Shown piece after piece: positions 17,518 through 27,016 of a stretch of 64,000 nt of DNA. The stretch's first letter is position 1; every line of letters begins with the position of its first letter. Source of the DNA: Pokkaliibacter sp. MBI-7 (lineage in GTDB: Bacteria > Pseudomonadota > Gammaproteobacteria > Pseudomonadales > Balneatricaceae); the NCBI RefSeq assembly GCF_029846635.1, contig NZ_JARVTG010000001.1, positions 2,175,001-2,239,000 on the forward strand, given 5' to 3'. The position numbers and the translations under genes are program-made. Below the pieces are notes generated by a model. The model saw nothing but the letters and a program-made list of their open reading frames with translations, searched no databases and was not told the DNA's origin.

Positions 17518-17831
17518 ACTTCAGTCCGCTCGAGAGAAGGCGTGAAGCAGCATAGCTACCACCGTGACAACCATCGCTGCCTCCCCAAAAAAGATGGCCG
17601 TCAGTATACACTGCACATCCCGCCATACCAGCAGAGCCTCCTTATTGCCCCATAAGCCAGAGGCTATTGGTAATGCGGTCATAGCAGTCACACATTAACG
17701 GCAACAGTGCCATTGTGCTGCGCACCAGGGCGGTATGAAGGCTGTCCTTTACAGAGTACAATGCCAGCGATGAACACCAGCGCCAGCTCCCGAAAGCCAA
17801 GCCGGGTGTAGATAGGAAGGGTGAGACCGTA
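17518..17831. other. Intergenic region between yibN and gpmI
   Basis: This 314-bp stretch separates two divergent operons and should hold both promoters. The only candidate elements seen are a TACAAT at about 17757 with a poor TATGAA 17 bp upstream, for gpmI. No gene, repeat or structured RNA is recognised. Confidence 0.4.
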
Positions 17832-19373
17832 ATGACTGCACAACGTAAACCTGTGGCCTTGATTATCCTTGATGGTTGGGGCGTCGAGCACACCGAATCC
17901 AGTGCCTTCAACCAAGCCAAGGCCCCCGTCTGGAACGGTCTGTGGAAGAACAATCCGCACTCTCTAATTGCCACCTCCGGGATGGACGTCGGTCTGCCAG
18001 AGGGTCAGATGGGTAACTCCGAAGTCGGCCACATGAATATTGGTGCAGGCCGCGTGGTCTATCAAAACCTCACCCGTATTACCAAAGACATCAGCGATGG
18101 TACGTTTTTCACCAACGCGGCGCTGGTCGACAATATCGATAAAGCCGTCGCGGCTGGCAAGGCAGTCCATATCATCGGTTTACTGTCCGCCGGTGGCGTA
18201 CACAGCCATGAAGAGCATATGGCCGCTACCTGTGCTCTGGCCGTTAAACGCGGCGCGACCAAACTTTACGTTCATGGTTTCCTTGACGGCCGCGACACCC
18301 CACCACGCAGTGCCGAATCCTCCATTGCATACATCGAAGCCGAGCTGGCCAAGCTGGGTGTCGGTCGCATCGCCTCCCTCTGTGGTCGTTATTTTGCAAT
18401 GGACCGCGATAACCGCTGGGATCGGGTCGAGACCGCCTTCAATGTCATCGCCCTGGGCGAAGCGGAATATTCTGCTCACTCTGCACAGGAAGCCCTGAAA
18501 GCGGCTTATGAGCGCGGAGAAAACGACGAATTCGTCAAAGCCACTGCTATTGTTGGCGACAACGGCCAGGTCGCGACCCTTGAGGATGGGGATACCATCA
18601 TCAACGTGAACTTCCGCCCTGATCGCGCCCGCGAAATCACCCGCACCTTCATTGAAGGTGACGAGTTCGATGGCTTTCAGCGTAAAGCCCGGCCACAGGT
18701 GCAGTTCGTGATGATGACCGAATACGCCGCCAGCATGCACATTCCCTGCGCCTATCCACCTGAAGGCCTGACCAATACACTGGGCGAGTATCTGTCCAAT
18801 CTGGGCAAAACCCAGTTGCGTATTGCTGAAACAGAAAAGTATGCCCACGTTACCTTTTTCTTCAGCGGAGGTCGTGAAGAAACCTACCCCGGCGAAGAGC
18901 GCATCCTGGTGCCCTCGCCCAAAGTAGCGACCTACGATTTGCAGCCTGAGATGAGTGCTCCTGAAGTTACCGACAAGCTTTGTGAGGCCATCCGTTCCGG
19001 CAAATTTGATTTTATCGCCTGCAACTACGCTAACGGTGACATGGTTGGCCACAGTGGTATCTATGATGCTGCGGTAAAAGCGGTAGAAGCGGTCGACAGC
19101 TGTCTTGCCAAGGTTCTGGAGGCACTGGCCGATGTGGGCGGCGAAGTACTGATCACTGCAGACCACGGTAATGTCGAAATGATGCAGGACCCTAGCACTG
19201 GCCAGCCTCACACCTCTCACACCGTGTTCCCGGTAGGTCTGGTCTATGCCGGGCCACGCAAGGTCAGCCTCGACAACGGCGCTCTGGCCGATCTGGCTCC
19301 TACCTTGCTGGACATGATGGGTTTGCCAAAGCCTGCAGAAATGCAGGGCAAGTCACTGGTGCATTTTGACTGA
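17832..19373 (+). CDS. gpmI: 2,3-bisphosphoglycerate-independent phosphoglycerate mutase
   Basis: Interconverts 3- and 2-phosphoglycerate in glycolysis, using two manganese ions and a phosphoserine. The 513-residue product has an alkaline-phosphatase-type core with LIILDGWG at the N-terminus and the catalytic serine S63 in GQMGNSEVGHMNIG. It also carries HGFLDGRDTPP, NFRPDRARE and the late metal site ITADHGNVEMM. Length matches E. coli GpmI (514). It starts a rightward cluster with an envC-like gene, a ctpA-type protease gene and yibQ, a common order. Confidence 0.97.
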   Translation: MTAQRKPVALIILDGWGVEHTESSAFNQAKAPVWNGLWKNNPHSLIATSGMDVGLPEGQMGNSEVGHMNIGAGRVVYQNLTRITKDISDGTFFTNAALVDNIDKAVAAGKAVHIIGLLSAGGVHSHEEHMAATCALAVKRGATKLYVHGFLDGRDTPPRSAESSIAYIEAELAKLGVGRIASLCGRYFAMDRDNRWDRVETAFNVIALGEAEYSAHSAQEALKAAYERGENDEFVKATAIVGDNGQVATLEDGDTIINVNFRPDRAREITRTFIEGDEFDGFQRKARPQVQFVMMTEYAASMHIPCAYPPEGLTNTLGEYLSNLGKTQLRIAETEKYAHVTFFFSGGREETYPGEERILVPSPKVATYDLQPEMSAPEVTDKLCEAIRSGKFDFIACNYANGDMVGHSGIYDAAVKAVEAVDSCLAKVLEALADVGGEVLITADHGNVEMMQDPSTGQPHTSHTVFPVGLVYAGPRKVSLDNGALADLAPTLLDMMGLPKPAEMQGKSLVHFD

Positions 19374-19382
19374 TACTCCATC

Positions 19383-20579
19383 GTGCCCAGCCTGCTCATG
19401 CTGATCTCACGCTGCCCAGCCAGCTGGCCTCTGCGCCGGCTGGTTGCGTTTGCCCTGCTGCTGGCCAGTTGCTGCAGTCTGCCCACGCAGGCAGCAACCG
19501 ATCAGGACAAAACCGCCACTCAGGCACAGATCAAACAACTCAAGACGGATATCTCCAAGCTGCAGGGCTGGCTAGACTCAGCCAAGGATGAGCGCGCAAC
19601 GCTGCTCAAACAGCTCAAAAGCAGTGAAACCGACATGGGCCAGCTGCAGCAGCAAATCCGCGAACAGGAAGCTCAACTCAAGGATATCGAAGCGCAGATC
19701 AAAGCGCTGGAGCAGAAAAAAAAAGCCCTTGATACCTCCCGACTTGAACAGCGCGACATCATTGCCCATCAGTTGCGCTCCGCCTATATCAACGGGCAGG
19801 GTAATGACCGGCTGAAAATGCTGCTCAGCCAGAATGACGCAGCGGAGATGTCGCGGCTATGGTTTTATCAGAACCGCCTGCAACAGGCACACCGCGATCA
19901 ACTCTTCACCTATCAGAACCTGCTGGATCAGATGACGCTGGTCCAGCAGGATTTGAAGCAGAAAAAAACCGAGCAGAATCAGGCGCGTATCGGCATGGAA
20001 GCACGCCAGCGGGAACTCGCCAAGGTGTATGAGCAACGTGGTACCACACTGGCAGCACTGAACAAGAAAATGGACCGTGAGTCTGACCGCCTGGAAGGTC
20101 TGCAGACCGATCAGCGTCGCCTGAATACCGTACTGGCACAAATTGAAGCATCTTTGCGTGCTGCCAAATTGAGCCAGAGCAATGGCGCCTTTGCTGCTCT
20201 CAAGGGCAAGCTATCCAAACCGCTGGACGGGCCTGTCCTGTCGCGCTTTGGCCGCGGTGGCGACTATGTCAGCAATGACGGTATTGTCATCGGCGGCCCA
20301 ACCGGAGCTACCGTCAAAGCGGTCAGTAGCGGTCGGGTCGTGTTTGCCGACTGGCTGAGAGGCTTTGGCCTGCTCTTGATTATTGACCATGGTCAGGGCT
20401 ATATGAGCCTCTACGGCCATAACGAAACCCTCCTGAAAGACACCGGTGACTGGGTACAGGCCGGTGATGCCATCGCCACCCTCGGGCGCAGCGGTGGACA
20501 ACAGGAATCCAGCTTATATTTTGCGATCCGTCATGATGGAAAAGCGACTGACCCCCAGCCTTGGTTCAAAAATGGTTAA
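19383..20579 (+). CDS. envC: EnvC-like murein hydrolase activator
   Basis: Periplasmic activator of cell-separation amidases. The 398-residue precursor has a signal sequence, a long coiled coil (about residues 44-250, rich in Gln/Lys/Glu) and a C-terminal LytM (M23-like) domain (about 285-395). The LytM domain is degenerate: the zinc-binding HxH appears as FAI near the end, and the first HxxxD site reads NDGIV, as in non-catalytic EnvC. The start is GTG at 19383; an ATG at 19398 is an alternative. It lies just after gpmI and overlaps the next gene. Confidence 0.92.
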   Translation: MPSLLMLISRCPASWPLRRLVAFALLLASCCSLPTQAATDQDKTATQAQIKQLKTDISKLQGWLDSAKDERATLLKQLKSSETDMGQLQQQIREQEAQLKDIEAQIKALEQKKKALDTSRLEQRDIIAHQLRSAYINGQGNDRLKMLLSQNDAAEMSRLWFYQNRLQQAHRDQLFTYQNLLDQMTLVQQDLKQKKTEQNQARIGMEARQRELAKVYEQRGTTLAALNKKMDRESDRLEGLQTDQRRLNTVLAQIEASLRAAKLSQSNGAFAALKGKLSKPLDGPVLSRFGRGGDYVSNDGIVIGGPTGATVKAVSSGRVVFADWLRGFGLLLIIDHGQGYMSLYGHNETLLKDTGDWVQAGDAIATLGRSGGQQESSLYFAIRHDGKATDPQPWFKNG

Positions 20580-21864
20580 GACACCCCTACGTGCTCTGCT
20601 GAGCACCCTGACACTGGCTCTGGCCATTCCGCTGAGCGCGCAGGCGGCTCCCGCTAACACACCTGCGGACGCCAATGCGCTGCCCATCGACTCACTACGG
20701 CTGTTTGCTGAAGCCTTTGAGCGCATCAAGCAGAACTACGTCAAAGAAGTCAGTGATCAGCAGCTGATCCAGTATGCCATTCAGGGCATGGTTTCCAATC
20801 TGGACCCCCATTCCAGCTATTTGAGCCCGGATGATTTCCGTGACCTGCAGGAAAGCACCAGTGGTGAATTTGGTGGTCTGGGTATTGAGGTTGACCAGCA
20901 GGATGGCCTGATTCGCGTGGTATCGCCGATTGATGACACCCCCGCACAAAAGGCTGGCATCAAAGCAGGCGACATGATTATCAAAGTGGATGGTCAGGCG
21001 GTGTCGACCATGAACGTCAACGATGCCATCAACCTGATGCGCGGCAAGCCCGGCTCCAAGGTAACACTGACGCTGATGCGTGAAGGTGTTACCCAGCCCA
21101 TCGTCAAAGTGCTTGAGCGGGCGGTCATCCGCGTCAAGAGCGTGAAATACAAGCTGTATGATGACAGCTACGGTTATGTACGCATCACCCAGTTCCAGGA
21201 AGACAGCGGTGACGAAGTGGTCCGCGCCCTCAAACGTCTTAAAGATGATGCCAAAAGCAAAGGCCTGCGTGGCGTGGTGCTGGATTTGCGTAATAACCCC
21301 GGTGGCGTACTGCAAGCCGCAGTGGAAGTGGCTGGCGCGTTCCTGGATGGCGGTCTGGTGGTCTACACCCAAGGCCGCGGTGAAGATGAAGGGCGTGCCG
21401 ATTTCGATGCCAAACCCGGTGATCTGACCGGCGGAGTGCCACTGGTTGTGCTGATCAACGGCGGCTCCGCCTCGGCATCGGAAATCGTTGCCGGCGCCCT
21501 GCAAGATCGTAAGCGTGGCGTGATTCTCGGCGAACCCAGCTTTGGCAAGGGCTCGGTGCAAACCATCATGCCTCTCGGTAGTGACAGTGCTATCAAGCTG
21601 ACAACCGCACTGTACTTCACTCCCAATGGGCGTTCGATTCAGGCCGAGGGCATCACCCCTGATATCCGGGTGAATGACGTCAAGGTGACGCCTGTGGCAG
21701 AACAGGGCGTCAGCATCAAGGAAGCCGACCTCAAAGGCCACCTGAATAATGCCGGTGGTAACGTGCAGAACAATGATCAGTCCATCAGCAATCTGATTGA
21801 AAGTGACTATCCACTGTTTGAGTCGTTCAACCTGCTGAAGGCGCTGTCACTGGCCAAACGTTAA
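20572..21864 (+). CDS. ctpA: Carboxy-terminal processing protease, S41 family (CtpA type)
   Basis: A periplasmic serine protease of the C-terminal processing family. The product has a signal sequence ending SAQA, a PDZ domain (EFGGLGIEVDQQDGLIRVVS to LMREG) and an S41 domain with LRNNPGGVL. The catalytic Ser lies in GGSASASEIVAG and the Lys in GEPSFGKGSVQ. The ATG at 20572 overlaps the envC stop by eight bases; ATGs at 20533 and 20536 are alternatives because no strong ribosome-binding site is seen. Translational coupling with envC is likely. Confidence 0.93.
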   Translation: MVKTPLRALLSTLTLALAIPLSAQAAPANTPADANALPIDSLRLFAEAFERIKQNYVKEVSDQQLIQYAIQGMVSNLDPHSSYLSPDDFRDLQESTSGEFGGLGIEVDQQDGLIRVVSPIDDTPAQKAGIKAGDMIIKVDGQAVSTMNVNDAINLMRGKPGSKVTLTLMREGVTQPIVKVLERAVIRVKSVKYKLYDDSYGYVRITQFQEDSGDEVVRALKRLKDDAKSKGLRGVVLDLRNNPGGVLQAAVEVAGAFLDGGLVVYTQGRGEDEGRADFDAKPGDLTGGVPLVVLINGGSASASEIVAGALQDRKRGVILGEPSFGKGSVQTIMPLGSDSAIKLTTALYFTPNGRSIQAEGITPDIRVNDVKVTPVAEQGVSIKEADLKGHLNNAGGNVQNNDQSISNLIESDYPLFESFNLLKALSLAKR

Positions 21865-21969
21865 CCAGCGGTTTGCGCACCACAGAGTGATGGGAAAGAA
21901 CGCTCTTTCTCCTCACTCAACGCCTCACACACGCCATCCTTATCCGCAGATATAAAAGAAGTACGACTC

Positions 21970-23220
21970 TTGATCGCGTTCGAATTTCAGGGAAAAACGG
22001 CCAAAGGACACTGGCTGGCGCTGAGCCTGGCACTGGCGTGCGGCACATCCGCTGCCAGTATTACGCCATTGCCGAATGACTCAACGACTGAGCCACCTGC
22101 AGCCACACTGGCAGCGCCCACCAAGCTAACACCGCCCAGCTGGCCACGGCCAATACCTGCCGGTCAGCAACACCCGGTACTGGTGCTGATCATTGATGAT
22201 ATGGGACAGAGCCTTGAGCGAGGCACAGCGGCGCTGAATCTGCCGGGACCAATGACGTTTGCTTTCCTCCCAGGTACACCGCACGCCCGCGAACTGGCGA
22301 TCAACGCCAAACGCAAAGGCCATGGTGTCATCCTCCATGCGCCGATGGCTAACCAGCACAACTTTCCGCTTGGCCCGGGCGGATTAACCCTGCAGCAGAG
22401 CCGCGAACAGCTGGAAAGCACCCTGAATGCCGATATTGCCGAAATTCCCGGTGTTGAAGGGGTCAACAATCATATGGGCAGCCTGCTGACTGAGCAGCCA
22501 CAGCAAATGAGCTGGGTGATGGATACGCTCAAACCGCACGGCCTGTATTTCCTGGACAGTCGCACCACGGCTAAGTCTGTTGCCACCGCTGCGGCGGTAA
22601 AACATCAGGTACCCTGGCTGCAACGCGATGTCTTTCTCGACGACAGTCAGAAAACCAGAGATATCGAGAAACAGCTGGATCAGGCGTTGGAACTGGCCAA
22701 GAAGCGCGGTTATGCCGTAGCGATTGGCCACCCTTATCCAACCACACTGGAAGTACTGAAGCGTCGCCTGCCTGAGATCAACAAAGCTGGCTATCGTCAG
22801 CTGAGTACCACGCAGTTGCTGGCATGGCTGGAGCCCGGCAAACACAACGTACCGACACCCATCAGGATGGCCAGTGCTACAGAGCCGGCACCAGCACCTG
22901 TCAGCCCACCTTCAATCAGTGTTACGGAGCCGCTAAGCCTGCCCGCTCCCACAAATTGTCAGGGCTGGCGCGATGTTCACTATGCTACGCGTCTGCGCGG
23001 TAAACGCCTGAGCTGTCATTGGCAGGAGCAGCCAGAGACTCTGGATAGCGGCTTGCAGGCCACATCAGGCTCAACGAGCGAAAGTAGCAAAGCTGCAGAT
23101 CACAGCAGTGAAAACAGCGCCGACAAGGCCGTTGTTGCACCTGCCGTTAACCCCTTCCCCGCCCCTGCTGCCAGCGCCCAGTCAAAAGAAGTGAAAGAAC
23201 TCGATGTCAAAGCGCAGTGA
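21970..23220 (+). CDS. yibQ: Divergent polysaccharide deacetylase family protein (YibQ)
   Basis: A 416-residue exported protein with a hydrophobic N-terminus and a deacetylase-fold domain of the YibQ type. Motifs include VLIIDDMGQS, TFAFLPGTPHA, VILHAPMAN, GVNNHMGS and YFLDSRTTAKS, and AIGHPYPTTLE. Family members follow gpmI-envC-ctpA in many gammaproteobacteria, suggesting a cell-envelope role, but the substrate is not known. The reading frame opens with a TTG and no better start is visible. The C-terminal ~130 residues are low-complexity (Ala/Ser/Pro/Glu). Confidence 0.88.
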   Translation: MIAFEFQGKTAKGHWLALSLALACGTSAASITPLPNDSTTEPPAATLAAPTKLTPPSWPRPIPAGQQHPVLVLIIDDMGQSLERGTAALNLPGPMTFAFLPGTPHARELAINAKRKGHGVILHAPMANQHNFPLGPGGLTLQQSREQLESTLNADIAEIPGVEGVNNHMGSLLTEQPQQMSWVMDTLKPHGLYFLDSRTTAKSVATAAAVKHQVPWLQRDVFLDDSQKTRDIEKQLDQALELAKKRGYAVAIGHPYPTTLEVLKRRLPEINKAGYRQLSTTQLLAWLEPGKHNVPTPIRMASATEPAPAPVSPPSISVTEPLSLPAPTNCQGWRDVHYATRLRGKRLSCHWQEQPETLDSGLQATSGSTSESSKAADHSSENSADKAVVAPAVNPFPAPAASAQSKEVKELDVKAQ

Positions 23221-23236
23221 CGCCTGCGCTTTGACA
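23205..23236. terminator. Convergent terminator between yibQ and pilT, overlapping the yibQ stop
   Basis: A perfect 13-bp inverted repeat (23205-23217 TGTCAAAGCGCAG with 23224-23236) has a six-base loop that contains the yibQ TGA stop. The T-run after it is weak. It lies between converging genes and probably ends both transcripts. Confidence 0.6.
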
Positions 23237-23253
23237 CTGTTTGCCGATCAGGC

Positions 23254-24291
23254 TCAGGCAAACATTTCCTGAGCCTTGGCTTTGACCCTCGCCACTTCCT
23301 TGCTGATCACGCCCTTGGCTACCAGCTCCGCCAGCGCCTGATCCATGGTTTTCATGCCAAAGGTGGAGCCCGACTGAATCACCGAGTACATCTGCGCCAC
23401 CTTATCCTCACGGATCAGGTTACGGATCGCGGGTGTTCCAATCAGGATTTCATGGGCGGCAACCCGACCACCGCCTTTACGCTTGAGCAGGGTCTGACTG
23501 ATGACGCCTTCCAGCGACTCTGACAGCATCGAACGCACCATGCTTTTTTCTGCTGCCGGGAATACGTCGATGATACGGTCGATGGTCTTCGACGCCGAAC
23601 TGGTGTGCAGGGTACCAAACACCAGGTGGCCGGTTTCCGCTGCGGTCAGCGCCAGGCGGATGGTTTCCAGATCACGCATCTCACCGACCAGGATGATATC
23701 CGGGTCTTCCCTCAGGGCCGCGCGCAGTGCGTTGGAAAAACTATGGGTGTCGCGATTCAGTTCACGCTGGTTGACCAGACTTTTCTTCGGTTCATGAACG
23801 AATTCCACCGGATCCTCGATGGTGAGGATATGGTGATGGAAGCTTTCATTGATGTAGTCCACCATCGCTGCCAGGGTCGTACTCTTACCCGAGCCGGTCG
23901 GACCGGTAACCAGTACCAGACCACGTGGCTTTTCTGACAGTTTGCGGAAGGTTTGCCCCAGTCCCAGATCGTCCAGCGTCAGCACCTTGCTGGGGATGGT
24001 ACGGAAGACCGCTGCACAACCACGATGCTGGTTGTAGACGTTGACCCTGAAACGCGCCAGATTGGGCAGTTCAAAGGAAAAGTCTTCCTCCAGATTCTGC
24101 TCAAAGTTATTGCGCTGACGGTCATTCATGATGGAGTAGGCCAACTCCAGCACCTGTTTGTTGTCCAGCGGATCCATCTTGATACGGCGTACATCGCCGT
24201 CAACACGGATCATTGGCGGCTGCCCGGCAGAGAGGTGAAGGTCGGAGGCGTTTTGATTGACGCTGAACGACAACAGCTCGGTTATATCCAT
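23254..24291 (-). CDS. pilT: Type IV pilus retraction ATPase PilT
   Basis: A hexameric ATPase that drives pilus retraction. The product begins MDITELLSFSVNQNASDLHLSAG, with the AspBox region EDPVEFVH, Walker A GPTGSGKST, Walker B ILVGEMRDLET and the His box TGHLVFGTLHTSS. The C-terminal AIRNLIREDKVAQMYSVIQ is characteristic of PilT. The ATG at 24291 is chosen over an upstream TTG. It is divergent from yggS with about 76 bp between them, the usual layout in Pseudomonas-like genomes. No pilU follows it here. Confidence 0.95.
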   Translation of the reverse strand: MDITELLSFSVNQNASDLHLSAGQPPMIRVDGDVRRIKMDPLDNKQVLELAYSIMNDRQRNNFEQNLEEDFSFELPNLARFRVNVYNQHRGCAAVFRTIPSKVLTLDDLGLGQTFRKLSEKPRGLVLVTGPTGSGKSTTLAAMVDYINESFHHHILTIEDPVEFVHEPKKSLVNQRELNRDTHSFSNALRAALREDPDIILVGEMRDLETIRLALTAAETGHLVFGTLHTSSASKTIDRIIDVFPAAEKSMVRSMLSESLEGVISQTLLKRKGGGRVAAHEILIGTPAIRNLIREDKVAQMYSVIQSGSTFGMKTMDQALAELVAKGVISKEVARVKAKAQEMFA

Positions 24292-24367
24292 CTTGATCAC
24301 TTTCAATCAGGGGTGGCACGGGCAATAATACGGCCCTTGGAGCACACCGGGTTAACAGAGTTCGCAG

Positions 24368-25054
24368 ATGAGTATTGCCGAAAATCTTCAGGATGTGTAT
24401 CGCCGAATCCGGGCTGCCGAGTCAGCAGCCGGTCGTCAGCCGGGCAGCGTACAGCTACTGGCGGTCAGCAAGACCAAGCCCGCCGAAGCAGTGCGTGAGG
24501 CGTGGCAGGCAGGACAGCGCGCTTTCGGTGAAAACTATGTGCAGGAAGGCGTGGATAAAGTGCAGGCACTGGCTGATCTGGCCATCGACTGGCACTTTAT
24601 CGGCCCGCTGCAGTCCAACAAGACCCGCGTCGTGGCCGAACACTTTCACTGGGTGCACAGTGTTGACCGGCTGAAGATCGCCCAGCGCCTCAGCGAACAA
24701 CGCCCTGCAGACCTCCCCCCGCTCAACCTCTGCCTGCAGATCAATATCAGTGGCGAAAACAGCAAATCAGGCATCAGCCTCAGCGAACTACCCGCCCTGG
24801 CCCATACCGTCGCTGCCCTGCCGAACATTCAGTTACGTGGTCTGATGTGCATTCCTGCGCCCTGCACTGATCCGGCACAACAACGCCTGCCATTTCAGCA
24901 GCTGGCTACGGCCCTCAACGCACTGCGGCACGATCTGCCGCAGCTGGACTCCCTGTCGATGGGCATGACCGACGATATGGATGCGGCGATTGCGGAAGGC
25001 GCGACCTGGGTGCGCATCGGTACCGCCATCTTTGGTGCCCGTAACTATGCCTGA
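24368..25054 (+). CDS. yggS: PLP homeostasis protein YggS
   Basis: A PLP-binding alanine-racemase-fold protein that controls free pyridoxal phosphate. The 228-residue product carries the PLP lysine K35 in LLAVSKTKPAE, followed by FGENYVQEGVDK, WHFIGPLQSNK and late motifs LSMGMTDDMDAAIAEG and TWVRIGTAIFG. It opens a rightward cluster with proC, yggT and yggU, a widely conserved order. Confidence 0.95.
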   Translation: MSIAENLQDVYRRIRAAESAAGRQPGSVQLLAVSKTKPAEAVREAWQAGQRAFGENYVQEGVDKVQALADLAIDWHFIGPLQSNKTRVVAEHFHWVHSVDRLKIAQRLSEQRPADLPPLNLCLQINISGENSKSGISLSELPALAHTVAALPNIQLRGLMCIPAPCTDPAQQRLPFQQLATALNALRHDLPQLDSLSMGMTDDMDAAIAEGATWVRIGTAIFGARNYA

Positions 25055-25084
25055 TGATCTGCAATATGCCTGATGCCCTGCAAT
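25047..25084 (+). repeat. 19-bp tandem duplication at the 3' end of yggS
   Basis: Two adjacent copies of ATGCCTGATGATCTGCAAT (25047-25065 and 25066-25084) differ at two positions. The first copy includes the last yggS codons and its TGA stop, and the second repeats the stop context. It looks like a small local duplication. Confidence 0.7.
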
Positions 25085-25232
25085 AAGCGTATCCATCCGC
25101 TACAGCGCGGAACACAGGGCTGGAATACCGCTATTCAACCCCATATAAGCAGCACGACCCGCGCGGTCAGCCGCATCCGAGCAACCTCCCACTCTGCCGA
25201 CAGGATGGGACAGTAGATACCAAGGATTCACT

Positions 25233-26057
25233 ATGTCACAAGCGACTCTGGCTTTTATCGGTGCCGGTAATATGGCCAGCGCCATTATCGGCGGTCTGAT
25301 TGCTAACGGTTACCCTGCCGACTTCATCCTGGCCAGTGACCGCACTCCTGCCAATCTGCTGCAGCTGTCAGACAAGTACGGTATCCGCACGGCAACCAGC
25401 AATATTGAAGCGGTACATGAAGCACAGGTGGTAGTCCTGGCCGTCAAACCTCAGGTACTGCGTGACGTTTGTATCGCCCTGCGTGGTCATCTCAACCACA
25501 AGCCGCTGATTATCTCCATTGCCGCGGGAGTGACACTGGAGTCGATGGCCGAGTGGCTGGGCAGCGATATGCCTATCGTGCGTTGCATGCCCAACACACC
25601 GGCGATGCTGCAAGTCGGGGCCAGTGGCCTGTACGCCAACAGCCATGCCAGCGACGTCCAGCAGGTGCTGGCCGAGAAAATCCTCGCGGCTGTCGGTCTG
25701 GTGACCTGGGTCGATGAAGAAGCCCAGCTGGATGCCGTCACCGCGGTCTCTGGCAGTGGTCCTGCCTACTTTTTCATGTTTATGGAAGCCATGGCCGCCG
25801 CGGGTGAAAAGCTAGGGCTCAGCGCTGAACAGTCCATGCAGCTGACCATCCAGACTGCCCTCGGCGCCGCGCGGATGGCCAAGGAAAGCGGTCTGCCGCC
25901 GGGCGAACTGAAACGTCGGGTGATGTCACCTAAAGGCACCACAGAGCAGGCTGTGCAGACCTTTGAACAGGGTGGCTTGCATGAGTTAACCTTGTCCGCC
26001 ATGCAGGCCTGCGCCCGACGCGCCGAAGAATTAGCCGCCGAAATGAAAAATCTCTAA
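25233..26057 (+). CDS. proC: Pyrroline-5-carboxylate reductase
   Basis: Catalyses the last step of proline synthesis with NAD(P)H. The 274-residue product starts with a Rossmann motif FIGAGNMASAIIGGL and carries VVLAVKPQVLRDV, RCMPNTPAMLQVGASGLY, and the C-terminal signature VSGSGPAYFFMFMEAM with SPKGTTEQAVQTFEQGG. It lies 178 bp after yggS and shortly before yggT. Confidence 0.97.
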   Translation: MSQATLAFIGAGNMASAIIGGLIANGYPADFILASDRTPANLLQLSDKYGIRTATSNIEAVHEAQVVVLAVKPQVLRDVCIALRGHLNHKPLIISIAAGVTLESMAEWLGSDMPIVRCMPNTPAMLQVGASGLYANSHASDVQQVLAEKILAAVGLVTWVDEEAQLDAVTAVSGSGPAYFFMFMEAMAAAGEKLGLSAEQSMQLTIQTALGAARMAKESGLPPGELKRRVMSPKGTTEQAVQTFEQGGLHELTLSAMQACARRAEELAAEMKNL

Positions 26058-26075
26058 GCGACCAGTGAGGGTGCC

Positions 26076-26624
26076 ATGGGTAATGACCCTATTTATCTAC
26101 TTGTAAGCATCATTGGCGGTACCTATCTGTCGATCGTGCTACTGCGCTTTCTGCTGCAGATGGCGCGTGCAGACTATTACAACCCGATCTCACAGGCGAT
26201 CGTAAAGGCCACCCAGCCACTGCTGGCACCGATGCGCCGCGCAGTTCCCAGTATTCGTGGTCTGGATACCTCGTCCTTGCTACTGGCGCTGGCCGTCGAA
26301 GTGCTGATGGTGCTGATCATCGACTTCCGCGCCTACGGCGGCAGCCTGCCTGCCACCTATGTCGTGCTGTGCAGTCTGGCCGGGGTAGTATCCTCGCTGC
26401 TGCGTATCTATTTCTGGGCCATTCTGATCTCGGTCATCCTGAGCTGGGTCGCACCCAATGCCGATCATCCCGGCGCGCGACTGGTGATGCAGATTACCGA
26501 GCCGGTTTATCGCCTGTCGCGTAAAGTCATTCCACCACTGGGTGGTCTGGATCTGTCCCCGATTCTGATTTTTCTGGTCATCCAGCTGGCCCAGGGTCAG
26601 GTACAACGTTTCGTGATTGTCTGA
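26076..26624 (+). CDS. yggT: YggT family membrane protein
   Basis: A 182-residue integral membrane protein with two repeats of the YggT domain, each with the motif seen here as NPISQAIVKATQPLLAPMRR and EPVYRLSRKVIPPLGGLDLSPI. The family has been linked to osmotic tolerance and cell-division or membrane-protein distribution, but its biochemical role is not settled. It lies 18 bp after proC. Confidence 0.93.
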   Translation: MGNDPIYLLVSIIGGTYLSIVLLRFLLQMARADYYNPISQAIVKATQPLLAPMRRAVPSIRGLDTSSLLLALAVEVLMVLIIDFRAYGGSLPATYVVLCSLAGVVSSLLRIYFWAILISVILSWVAPNADHPGARLVMQITEPVYRLSRKVIPPLGGLDLSPILIFLVIQLAQGQVQRFVIV

Positions 26625-26651
26625 ACACAGTGAAATGACGGAGACAGACCG

Positions 26652-26945
26652 ATGAGTTTCTTTGAATGGCGCGGACAGGACCTGCTACTGGTCTGCCATC
26701 TGCAACCCAAAGCCAGCAAGGATGAAATCGTCGGTCTGCACGGTGATGCGCTGAAAATCCGCATCACCGCTCCACCGGTGGAAGGCAAGGCCAACAGCCA
26801 TCTGGTCAGATTTCTGGCCAGTGCCTTTGCCGTTACCCGAAAAGATGTCGAAATCGTTTCCGGCGAACTGAATCGTCACAAGCGCGTCTGTATCCATGGC
26901 CCGCTGACCGTTCCCGCCGTTATTGAATCCATGATGCGCTCCTGA
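26652..26945 (+). CDS. yggU: DUF167 (YggU) family protein
   Basis: A 97-residue protein with the DUF167 signature HLQPKASKDEIVGLHGDALKI, RITAPPVEGKANSHLVRFLA and the C-terminal VSGELNRHKRVCIHGP. The biochemical function is unknown. It lies 27 bp after yggT in the yggS-proC-yggT-yggU unit, a conserved arrangement. Confidence 0.95.
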   Translation: MSFFEWRGQDLLLVCHLQPKASKDEIVGLHGDALKIRITAPPVEGKANSHLVRFLASAFAVTRKDVEIVSGELNRHKRVCIHGPLTVPAVIESMMRS

Positions 26946-27016
26946 TCCCTCGCGTCTGACGGCTCGGGTGCCGCCAGGCGCCTGCCGGTTCCGTTGCTAG
27001 AGGATATGAAGCCGAA

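Noticed and set aside
18180..19220. A 346-residue minus-strand frame
   Set aside because: Antisense shadow of gpmI, whose motifs are complete.
20695..21741. A 348-residue minus-strand frame
   Set aside because: Antisense shadow of the ctpA-type protease gene.
26946..27016. SAM or SAH riboswitch upstream of metX
   Set aside because: The 71-bp gap shows no matching conserved core or pseudoknot arms.
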